DNA of 60,890 nt from Flavobacteriia bacterium. GTDB taxonomy: Bacteria > Bacteroidota > Bacteroidia > Flavobacteriales_D > Crocinitomicaceae. Location: positions 1 to 60,890 of the forward strand of contig JACPDW010000014.1 of the NCBI GenBank assembly GCA_016183815.1. The letters are read 5' to 3'. Position 1 is the stretch's first letter. Every line of letters starts with the position of its first letter. The position numbers and the translations under genes were made by a program. This document shows, piece after piece, positions 53,791-60,890 of this stretch. A model generated the notes under the pieces. It had not been told where the DNA came from. It did not search any database and was given only the letters and a program-made list of their open reading frames with translations.

Positions 53791-54228
53791 TTAATTCTTA
53801 ACACCTTCAGGATTAACTGTTCCTTTTATAACTAACTTAATAGGTTCTTCAGTAGCATTATTTGTAACAGTAATTTCCTTTGTAAAAGGACCAACTCTTT
53901 TGGTGTCGTATTTTACTGAAATTACGCTTTTTTCTTTGGGATTAATTGGTTTTTCAGGTTTAGAAGCCGTAGTACAACCACATGATGTTCCAACGTTAGT
54001 TATAATTATCGGGGCTTTACTATTGTTTTTAAATTCAAAAGAAAATGTTTCGTCGGAACCATAAGGTATTCCATTTCTTTCAATTGTATAGGTATTAAAA
54101 GTTAGTGCTTCTTTTTTCTTTTTAGCTTTTTTTTCAGTTTTAGTTTTTTCTTTAACTGTTTCTTGAGCTACAAAACTTAATGAAGTTAAAAAAATAAGCA
54201 TTGTTAGTGTAAATTGTATTGTTTTCAT
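53791..54228 (-). CDS. DUF1573 domain protein, secreted
   Basis: A 145-residue protein with a signal peptide (IQFTLTMLIFLTSLSFVAQE), a lysine/glutamate-rich segment (residues 24-45), then one DUF1573 domain: FSFEFKNNSKAPIIITNVGT, SCGCTTASKPEKPINPKEK and EITVTNNATEEPIKLVIKG. This immunoglobulin-like fold with a conserved CGC is common in Bacteroidota envelopes; its function is unknown. Confidence 0.9.
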   Translation of the reverse strand: MKTIQFTLTMLIFLTSLSFVAQETVKEKTKTEKKAKKKKEALTFNTYTIERNGIPYGSDETFSFEFKNNSKAPIIITNVGTSCGCTTASKPEKPINPKEKSVISVKYDTKRVGPFTKEITVTNNATEEPIKLVIKGTVNPEGVKN

Positions 54229-54340
54229 GATAAATGTTTTTGCAAGTTTAATGAATATTTTTTTAGAAATATAAACTTTAGTAAAATATTAACACTTTTA
54301 AAAGAAAATCAGCTTTTTTATATTTTTTAGAGTTAGCTAA

Positions 54341-54372
54341 TTGAAATTGGACTAGCAAAATAATTAAATTTG
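54341..54372 (+). promoter_or_regulatory. Promoter of the porin-like gene
   Basis: TTG (54341-54343), 21 bases, TAAATTTG (54365-54372): a complete housekeeping match. The ATG at 54377 comes only 4 bases later, which predicts a leaderless mRNA. Confidence 0.65.
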
Positions 54373-54376
54373 CCCT

Positions 54377-55522
54377 ATGAATAGAATTTTTAAGTGTTTA
54401 TCTTTTTTTTTATTAGCGTTAGATTCTTTTTCCCAAATTGGAAATGACACTCTTGATAAACTATTTAAAGGAACCAATATAAATCCTTACAATTTAGAAT
54501 CTGATTCAACAGCTAATTGGAGTTATTCCGCTTATATAGACACCTATTACGCTTTTTACACAGACAGTTCAAATTTAAATTCCTATCAAAAATTTCCGAC
54601 AATCTCACCAAAATCAGAATCTTTTGGAATCAATATACTTCAATTTGGAACGAAATATGAAAGCCAAAGATTTCATGGAGTAGCAACACTTTTTTTTGGT
54701 GATACTCCAAATGCTGCATGGTCTCCATTTTTAAACTATATTCAAGAAGCGAACATTGGATTTAGGTTAGTTAAAAACTTATGGTTAGATATGGGTTTTT
54801 TTAGGACTCATATAGGACTAGAATCTATTCAACCACGGGAAAATATGACCTTAAGTGTTTCCTCAACTAGTTATTTTGAACCGTACTTCTTGAGTGGAGC
54901 TAAATTGACTTGGATTCCTAATAAAAAATGGACAACTCAAATCAATGTTTTTAACTCTTTTAATCAATTTATTGAAACCAATAAGAACAAAGCGGTTGGG
55001 TTTTCAATCTTATACAATGTAAATTCGAATTGGTCTATGACTTTAAATTCCATTTTCTGTGACGAATCGTCTCTAAATTATCCTTTGCCACAATTGAGAG
55101 CATATTTTAATTTCTATTCCATGTATGTTAAAAAAAGATGGTCATTAGGTTTTGATTCAAATTTTGCCTTACAACAAAATAGCAAATTGAATAACCTAAA
55201 AAAATCTGCTTATATGTGGAGTGGAGTTTTAGTATCAAAGTATAGATTTACACCTCTGTTTGCAGGATATTTTAGAACTGAGGTTTATAGCGATCCAGAT
55301 GAAATGTTGACAGGACCAATTGAAGATGAAAACCATACTTTAGTTGGATTAGATATTCTTGGCTTTACGCATGGATATGAATATAAGCCAATTCCAAATG
55401 CATATTTTAGAATTGAAACAAGATATTTACAAACAAAAAAAGACGAAAGAATTTTCTTTTATAATAATCAATCTAATAATTTTCGTTGGGAATTTCTATT
55501 AGGCATGGGACTTTGGTTTTAA
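54377..55522 (+). CDS. Outer-membrane beta-barrel protein (porin-2-like)
   Basis: A 381-residue protein with signal peptide MNRIFKCLSFFLLALDSFSQ. WSYSAYIDTYYAFYTDSSN, PNAAWSPFLNYIQEANIGFR, LWLDMGFFRTHIGLESIQPR and ENMTLSVSSTSYFEPYFLSG match the putative beta-barrel porin-2 (OmpL-like) family. Alternating hydrophobic strands continue to a C-terminal aromatic WEFLLGMGLWF. Substrate unknown. It is monocistronic by spacing. Confidence 0.83.
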   Translation: MNRIFKCLSFFLLALDSFSQIGNDTLDKLFKGTNINPYNLESDSTANWSYSAYIDTYYAFYTDSSNLNSYQKFPTISPKSESFGINILQFGTKYESQRFHGVATLFFGDTPNAAWSPFLNYIQEANIGFRLVKNLWLDMGFFRTHIGLESIQPRENMTLSVSSTSYFEPYFLSGAKLTWIPNKKWTTQINVFNSFNQFIETNKNKAVGFSILYNVNSNWSMTLNSIFCDESSLNYPLPQLRAYFNFYSMYVKKRWSLGFDSNFALQQNSKLNNLKKSAYMWSGVLVSKYRFTPLFAGYFRTEVYSDPDEMLTGPIEDENHTLVGLDILGFTHGYEYKPIPNAYFRIETRYLQTKKDERIFFYNNQSNNFRWEFLLGMGLWF

Positions 55523-55592
55523 AAATTTAATTGTTCAAGCAACTATTTACTTTTTTAATAGTCATTATAGTATAACGTTATAAAAAAAACAC

Positions 55593-56144
55593 TTGTCTAT
55601 CAGCGAGGAAAAAATACAATTATTCCGTGAAGGAGATAAAAATGCCTTTGACATGATATATCGTGAATATTCTCGTTCTATGTTTGCTCTTTGTATGAGA
55701 TACACTAGATGTAGAGATGATGCACAAGATGTTTTGCAAGAAAGTTTTATCAAAGTATATCAACAAAGAGAAAAATTTATTCAAAATGATTTTTTATACG
55801 CTTGGATTAAAAAGATTACAATACATACAGCGTTGACATACATAAAACAGACTTATAGAATGCAATTAGAAGACAATGAATTAAAATTTGATAAGTTAAT
55901 TGAAGAGCAATATTTAAACGAAGATGAAATTGAAAAACAACAATTGAAAGATAAATTATTAAAGATTTTACAACTTTTGCCTGATGGTTATAGAACAGTT
56001 TTTAATCTATATACCGTGGACAATTTAACACATAAAGAAATTGCTGAATATTTAGAAATTAGTGAAAATACATCAAAAACACAATATTTTAAAGCCAAAA
56101 AAATGATTCAACTATTGTTGGAAAAAGAAAAAATGGCCATTTAA
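55593..56144 (+). CDS. ECF-type RNA polymerase sigma factor
   Basis: A 183-residue sigma factor. Region 2: NAFDMIYREYSRSMFALCMR and CRDDAQDVLQESFIKVYQQR; region 4: LLPDGYRTVFNLYTVDNLTH and KEIAEYLEISENTSKTQYFK. No ATG is near the conserved start; TTG at 55593 fits. The membrane-anchored barrel gene follows 16 bases downstream and is the obvious candidate regulator. Confidence 0.93.
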   Translation: MSISEEKIQLFREGDKNAFDMIYREYSRSMFALCMRYTRCRDDAQDVLQESFIKVYQQREKFIQNDFLYAWIKKITIHTALTYIKQTYRMQLEDNELKFDKLIEEQYLNEDEIEKQQLKDKLLKILQLLPDGYRTVFNLYTVDNLTHKEIAEYLEISENTSKTQYFKAKKMIQLLLEKEKMAI

Positions 56145-56160
56145 TTTTAAAAAAAAAACT

Positions 56161-57597
56161 ATGGAAACAAATAACGATATAGACCAATTGTTTAAAGAAG
56201 AATTTGAGCATTGGGAATTAGATCCTCCTGCATCTGTAAAAGAAAGGATAGATAAACAATTGTTTTTAACTAAAAACTCTAAAAATGCTTTTTGGCTAGG
56301 ATTTACTTTTTTAATGTTTACTTTTATTACTTTTTCTTTATTTTGGTTGAATGATAAATCAAATTTTAATAAAAATAGAAAAGTAAGTAAAAATCAAATT
56401 TCTATTGCATCAAAAGAACAAATTGCTTTTCAAGAAAAATCTATAAATACAAATCAAAATAATACTTCAATAAAGTATAAGAAATCAAACACAAATAAAA
56501 CAAATAATAATTCGATTTTAAATTCAAACTCTACCATTGAAAAGCAAAAAATCTCTAAATCTTCAAATAAAACAATAAAAACTGCTAATCAAAATTTATT
56601 TGAGGAGAAAAAAACAACAAATGATTCAAAAAGATTGGATATTAAAAATAACAGCGGAAGTGCTTTAATCGATAATCAATATGAAGTTTTATTAGCCAAC
56701 ACATTTGAAAGCAACAAAATAGATGAAAGAATTGTTGAAAACGAAAAAACAAACAATGAAATAATTTCGTCCAATTCAGATCTGACTAATTTAGATTCTT
56801 CTCAATTGTCAAACAACAATGAAACAGAAAATAATTTAATAGTAGAAAAAACCGATTCTTCCGTTCTTAATTTATCTAGGAAAAAGAAAGATTTCCCCTT
56901 TATTTTATCTTTTGGAATAGGGACTCTTTTATCAAAATCCTTAATAAATTCGAATTCGTATGATATCAAATCTAAAGATAGAAATGCAATAAGCTTATCT
57001 TTATTAGCTACTTTCCCTTTAAAAAATAATTTTGGATTTACAACTGGAATAAATTACCATTCTTTTCAGAATCAAAATAAGTTTAAACAAAAAGTTGAAG
57101 ATTTGGAATACAAAGGTGTTGCTTACGAAACCAACGAATATATTGATTCTGCTTATATTATTCAATATTCCAATCGTTTTGATACAGTGTATTTTACACA
57201 TACAGATACATTGTCAGTTTACAATGTCTATGAAGAAATTGAGCGAACGGAAGAAATGACCAAAACACTACAGTTTTCAAGTTTTTTAGTTCCTGTTTTA
57301 TTGTATTATGAACAAAAACTTTCAAAAAATTGGTTTTTAGATTTGCAATTGGGAGCTAATTTACATATAAATCAGGTCAAATGGTTGGATGTTACGGACA
57401 ATCAAAAATCTTGGTTCACTATTCGTTCCACTCAATATTCAGGAAGCTTAAGAACAACGCTTCGTTACCAATGGAATAAAATTGGTCTTGGTCTTGGTAA
57501 TAATGTTTATTATATTGGAAATGATCATCGTTTGTTTGATATAAAAAGACAAAAATGGGTGTATGAAATTAATTTAGGAATTCATTATAAATTTTAA
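56161..57597 (+). CDS. Membrane-anchored protein with periplasmic linker and outer-membrane-barrel-like C-terminus
   Basis: A 478-residue protein in four parts. Residues 1-40 (DIDQLFKEEFEHWELDPPAS) would be cytoplasmic, like a short anti-sigma segment; residues 44-63 form one membrane helix (FWLGFTFLMFTFITFSLFWL); 65-235 are low-complexity, rich in Asn, Ser and Lys; 240-478 are a beta-rich domain (FILSFGIGTLLSKSLI ... WVYEINLGIHYKF) ending in phenylalanine like an outer-membrane barrel. Such proteins often follow ECF sigma genes in Bacteroidota. Function inferred from context. Confidence 0.8.
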   Translation: METNNDIDQLFKEEFEHWELDPPASVKERIDKQLFLTKNSKNAFWLGFTFLMFTFITFSLFWLNDKSNFNKNRKVSKNQISIASKEQIAFQEKSINTNQNNTSIKYKKSNTNKTNNNSILNSNSTIEKQKISKSSNKTIKTANQNLFEEKKTTNDSKRLDIKNNSGSALIDNQYEVLLANTFESNKIDERIVENEKTNNEIISSNSDLTNLDSSQLSNNNETENNLIVEKTDSSVLNLSRKKKDFPFILSFGIGTLLSKSLINSNSYDIKSKDRNAISLSLLATFPLKNNFGFTTGINYHSFQNQNKFKQKVEDLEYKGVAYETNEYIDSAYIIQYSNRFDTVYFTHTDTLSVYNVYEEIERTEEMTKTLQFSSFLVPVLLYYEQKLSKNWFLDLQLGANLHINQVKWLDVTDNQKSWFTIRSTQYSGSLRTTLRYQWNKIGLGLGNNVYYIGNDHRLFDIKRQKWVYEINLGIHYKF

Positions 57598-57616
57598 AGT
57601 TTTAATTTTTTAAGTT

Positions 57617-59013
57617 ATGAAAAGTTTTTTACAATTATTTTTATAAGTTTAATCAAGATTGTTTTTAACCAAAACTGTTCTGAATTAAATTTTCAATTAC
57701 AATCTGAAACTGAAACAACTTGTTTCAAAAGTACTGTCACAATGTTACACGATCGGCTTGATAGAGATTATTTATATGTTGCAAATAAAGAAGATGGTTT
57801 AACTATTTGGAATATACAAAATATTGAGAATCCAATAATGGTTGATCAAATTACTAAAACAGAATTATCCAATTTAGATGTTATGAATTTGACTCAGCAA
57901 GGAGATTATTTATATCTTGCAATAGGAAACACTTTTAATAATTCAACAGATTTATCAGGAATGGCGATTGTTAATGTCAGTGACCCTTTAAATTCTTTTG
58001 TCGAAGACATATATACGTTACCTAATTCAGAAGGTGGAAGTGGAATTGTAGAAGTTGAAGGTGATTTTGCTTATTTAGGTGCAATGGAAAATGGTCTTAT
58101 AATTTTAGACATTTCTATAAAATCTGATATTCAATTTGTTTCTCAAATTATTCCACAAATAAATTGGCCTGATACCAATCAAGATTCTTTAAAAGTTAAT
58201 GCAAGAGGACTTGCTGTTAGAAATGATATCGTTTATTTATGTTATGATGCAGGAGGGTTTAGAATAATTGACGCAAGTCAAAAAACAAACCCTGTAGAGA
58301 TAGGTAGATATTCAAATCCAGTAATGAATGGTTTACCTAGAGCTTATAATAACATTACAATTGATGGAAATTTAGCATATTTAGCTGTAGATTATTGTGG
58401 ATTAGAAATCGTAGATTTTTCAAATCCTTCTAACATTCAATTAATTGGATGGTGGAATCCTTATAATTGTCCTACAAATAATTGGTTTACCTGCCCCGTT
58501 CATGCAAATGAAATTAGTTTAAATAAAAATTGTAAACAAATTTTTCTATCAACAGGTAAAAGTGATATGATGGTAATTGATGTCTCAAATACTTCTTCGC
58601 CAGATTCGTGTAATTATTTTGGTGGAGTCTCAAATAATATTGGAACATGGGGATTAGATGTTTATGAAAATAAAATATTTTTGTCTTATGTCTGTACTTT
58701 TGGTATTCCTTTTGCTTCTAATTGGAGTGGATTTAAAAGCATTACATTTAATTCTTGTACCTTATCTAATAAAGAATTAGAGATTCAAAATGAAAATTTT
58801 GGACCAAATCCTGTTAGAAATTATTTTTATTTTTCAAATGAAATTGGTTCATACAATCTATGTTCTTATGATGGAAAAATAATTAATAAAAATCAAACAA
58901 AAATTGATGTTTTTAACAAAAGGATTGACTTCACTAATTTAAAAAATGGGATATATTTATTAAGCTATCCATCTAATAATCAACTAAAAACTATTAGAAT
59001 TATTAAAGAATAA
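57617..59013 (+). CDS. LVIVD-repeat T9SS cargo protein, probable frameshift in signal peptide
   Basis: The long frame has its first ATG at 57742, but it continues upstream without a usual start codon (FTIIFISLIKIVFNQNCSEL). An ATG at 57617 lies in another frame; one extra A in the run at 57620-57623 would join them into MKKFFTIIFISLIKIVFNQN, a good signal peptide. The mature part has at least five LVIVD-type repeats (YLYVANKEDGLTIWNIQNIE, FAYLGAMENGLIILDIS, LAYLAVDYCGLEIVDFSNPS), and a C-terminal sorting domain (GPNPVRNYFYFSN...). Secreted, function unknown. Confidence 0.75.
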
Positions 59014-59059
59014 TAGATCTCAATTTACATCATTATCTTATTTCCAAAAATATAATATG

Positions 59060-59067
59060 TATTTTTG
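59060..59067 (+). promoter_or_regulatory. -7 element of the choice-of-anchor gene
   Basis: TATTTTTG lies 28 bases before the ATG at 59096. No convincing TTG at -33. Confidence 0.4.
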
Positions 59068-59095
59068 CACTTTAATTTCAAATCTATCAGTTTTC

Positions 59096-59896
59096 ATGAA
59101 AAACTTTTGCATTCTTTTATCATTCTTATTACTTTTTATTTTTCAATTTAACAGTCAAAATATTCTTTTTAGTGAAGACTTTCAACAAGTGGATTTAAAC
59201 GATTGGACAATTTTAAAATTAGACAATAACACAATGAATTCAACTCATGAGGAATATCAAAATCAACCGTGGTTGTTGAGAATAGATAATGAAGATATTA
59301 ACGACACTGTAATGAGTGCAAGTTCTTTTTTTACAACTCAAACTCAAGCTAATCGTTGGTTGATTTCTCCATTGATTCAACTGGGTAATTCTGGCAATGT
59401 TTTAAGTTGGAATGCAAAATCATTAGATCCTTCTTTTCCTGATAATTATGTGGTATTAGTTTCAAATGGTGGCACATCACCTGAAGATTTTACCGATACT
59501 TTGTCTGTTCATATTATTGAAGATTATATATGGACAAATCATGTTTTTTCTTTAAGTGCCTTAGGGTTGAATAATCAATCTATTCGTGTAGCATTTGTGT
59601 TAAACAGTATTGATGGTTATGAGTTGTTTATTGACGATATTGAAGTGAGAGAAAATGACCCTTTACAAGTATTTGAAAATAAAATGAATAATAAAAAAGA
59701 CGTTTATTTTTCAAACCAAATTCTTTATTCAAACGAACTCATTTCTTCAATACTTATAAGAGATTTGAACGGAAAAATTGTGTATGAATCAAAAAATTCA
59801 TTTTTTTCTCGTCAATTTGATTTCTTACATGAGGGTTGTTATTTCTTTGAAATGGAAATAAATAATCAAACTTTTAGATTAAAAGTATTGATTTAA
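59096..59896 (+). CDS. T9SS cargo with choice-of-anchor J-like domain
   Basis: A protein of 266 residues. The signal peptide is MKNFCILLSFLLLFIFQFNS; an upstream in-frame ATG at 59057 lies in front of the promoter element and is less likely. Residues 22-190 (NILFSEDFQQVDLNDWTILK, RWLISPLIQLGNSGNVLSWN, YELFIDDIEVREN) match the choice-of-anchor J / cleaved-adhesin type. The last 70 residues (ILIRDLNGKIVYESKN ... FRLKVLI) look like a T9SS sorting domain. Binding target unknown. Confidence 0.8.
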   Translation: MKNFCILLSFLLLFIFQFNSQNILFSEDFQQVDLNDWTILKLDNNTMNSTHEEYQNQPWLLRIDNEDINDTVMSASSFFTTQTQANRWLISPLIQLGNSGNVLSWNAKSLDPSFPDNYVVLVSNGGTSPEDFTDTLSVHIIEDYIWTNHVFSLSALGLNNQSIRVAFVLNSIDGYELFIDDIEVRENDPLQVFENKMNNKKDVYFSNQILYSNELISSILIRDLNGKIVYESKNSFFSRQFDFLHEGCYFFEMEINNQTFRLKVLI

Positions 59897-60080
59897 AATT
59901 AAATTTAATCTATTATTTTCCTATTTTTATATTATCAAATATCTTTTTAATCGATAAAATAAGTATATTTGTGGGCTTTTAGTTGAATTTTAAGTTTAAA
60001 CTAATTCATTATAAACCCTATTCAAAAAAAAAAATACAACTTTTTTACAAATTTTCCGTAGAAAAGTTAATCTTTACTCT

Positions 60081-60403
60081 ATAAATATTAATAGAAAAGT
60101 CATATATTCACTTTTAGTGGTTTTTTGTTGCCATTCATTCATTGCTCAAAATGTAATGGATTTGTCAATTCCACTTGATCGTTTAACAAAACTTTTTGAA
60201 AATAATTACTCCATTTATTATCAAAAAATACTTCAATACTTTATTTTATTCCTTATATCCCTTTAATGGTCATCTATTTTGGTTATTTTTTAAGAGTGGT
60301 AAGATCCATTGCTTACGTACAAGAGTTTTTCTTTAAAAAATCTTATGACGACCCTTGGAATCCACCAAAAACCTCATTACATGCTAAGGAAATGGGATTG
60401 TGA
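60081..60403 (+). pseudogene. Frameshifted remnant of a small secreted or membrane protein gene
   Basis: The frame from 60081 reads INRKVIYSLLVVFCCHSFIA, a signal-peptide-like start, then QNVMDLSIPLDRLTKLFEN, and stops near 60264. Another frame then reads YIPLMVIYFGYFLRVVRSIA and KSYDDPWNPPKTSLHAKEMG to a stop at 60401. A slip in the TTTATTTTATT stretch near 60240 would join them. The first codon is ATA rather than ATG. TATATTTG at 59964-59971 is a possible -7 element upstream. 59897-60080 otherwise holds nothing recognisable. Family not recognised. Confidence 0.45.
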
Positions 60404-60404
60404 A

Positions 60405-60890
60405 TTATTTTACAATCATTTTTTGTTGGTAAATTTCAGCATCATTTTCTAAAAGTAGAAAATATAATCCACTATCTAAAGATAAACTAATTTTTTCAGA
60501 CTGTTTCAAACTTTCTTTTTTATAAATAATTGAACCTAATGAATTTATTAATTTTAAACCTATTTCATTTCCAAATTCTTGTTGTAGTGTAAATGTTCCA
60601 TTGTTTGGATTGGGATATAATTGAAACAATGTATTTTCTTCATTTTCAGATAATTTCAAACCAGCACCAACGTATAAATTGAATGTTGTAGTATCAGTAC
60701 AAATACCTTTGGAAAAAATCAAACTGATGTCGTAAAAACCTGGATTGTTGTATTCATATTCAAAAGATTGGGTGAGTAAAAGAGCACTCAGTTGAGTTCC
60801 ATCACCAAAATCCCATGTTAAATAATCGTATTCCTCTGAGTTAAATAAATCTATATTAATCACATTGTTTACTAACTGAGTACTATCCAC
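60405..60890 (-). CDS. PKD-domain T9SS cargo protein, C-terminal part (runs off the window)
   Basis: The frame is open at the right edge; 161 residues are visible. A PKD-type domain is recognisable as YLTWDFGDGTQLSALLLTQS followed by YEYNNPGFYDISLIF. Then comes a sorting domain, FQLYPNPNNGTFTLQQEFGN ... LDSGLYFLLLENDAEIYQQK, ending KMIVK. The N-terminus and full domain order are outside the window. It converges on the remnant at 60081. Confidence 0.85.
   Translation of the reverse strand: MDSTQLVNNVINIDLFNSEEYDYLTWDFGDGTQLSALLLTQSFEYEYNNPGFYDISLIFSKGICTDTTTFNLYVGAGLKLSENEENTLFQLYPNPNNGTFTLQQEFGNEIGLKLINSLGSIIYKKESLKQSEKISLSLDSGLYFLLLENDAEIYQQKMIVK

Overview
The window is low-GC DNA from a member of the phylum Bacteroidota, most likely order Flavobacteriales. 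The evidence is a short (289-residue) primary sigma factor, -7 elements of the TAnnTTTG type, several type IX secretion (T9SS) C-terminal sorting domains, the bamD / omega-like / coaBC / DUF4835 / recN gene order, and a ResB-CcsA fusion. I could not assign a genus from sequence alone.

Layout. Positions 1-935 hold short repeats and the wreck of an IS4-type transposase split by a 128-bp MITE-like element; a second copy in opposite orientation lies at 6999-7126. A promoter, a SAM-I riboswitch and a terminator (998-1247) precede a two-gene methionine-pathway operon (transsulfuration enzyme, homoserine dehydrogenase). Next come the cytochrome c biogenesis fusion (minus strand), a large orphan envelope protein, truA, a DUF4256 gene, and a minus-strand group (elaA, DUF4159, rsmE, holA), then galE.

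From 14651 to about 15706 there is a scar zone: a heptanucleotide tandem array that begins inside the 3' end of galE, then broken pieces of a small two-gene unit, a four-helix-bundle protein and a sugar epimerase. The scar opens a surface-polysaccharide locus (15681-33503). This locus encodes a polymerase-like membrane protein, the Wzm/Wzt ABC exporter with a C-terminal Wzt extension, glycosyltransferases (one broken by a deletion), four methyltransferases, a CDP-6-deoxyhexose pathway without rfbH, a small IDPGTGS membrane protein, a sulfatase-fold membrane enzyme, a second, intact epimerase of the type truncated at the left edge, and a final glycosyltransferase. Together these would build, export and cap an O-antigen-like glycan.

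From 33.5 to 46.5 kb the genes are fumarylacetoacetase, a patatin/barrel protein, a double VOC protein, a lipoprotein, priA, the primary sigma gene, lgt and others. The intergenic spaces at 34.9-35.2, 38.7-39.2 and 53.6-53.7 kb carry related dispersed repeats, including a nested-hairpin element. From 46.5 to 60.9 kb are a VOC protein, a CotH-like T9SS cargo, the recN-bamD cluster, a DUF1573 protein, a beta-barrel porin, an ECF sigma gene coupled to a membrane-anchored barrel protein, and T9SS cargo genes. One of these appears frameshifted in its signal peptide and one runs off the right edge.

A recurrent feature is a -7 promoter element lying only 4-5 bases before a start codon, which suggests leaderless or nearly leaderless mRNAs. 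I saw no tRNA, rRNA, CRISPR array or intact insertion sequence.
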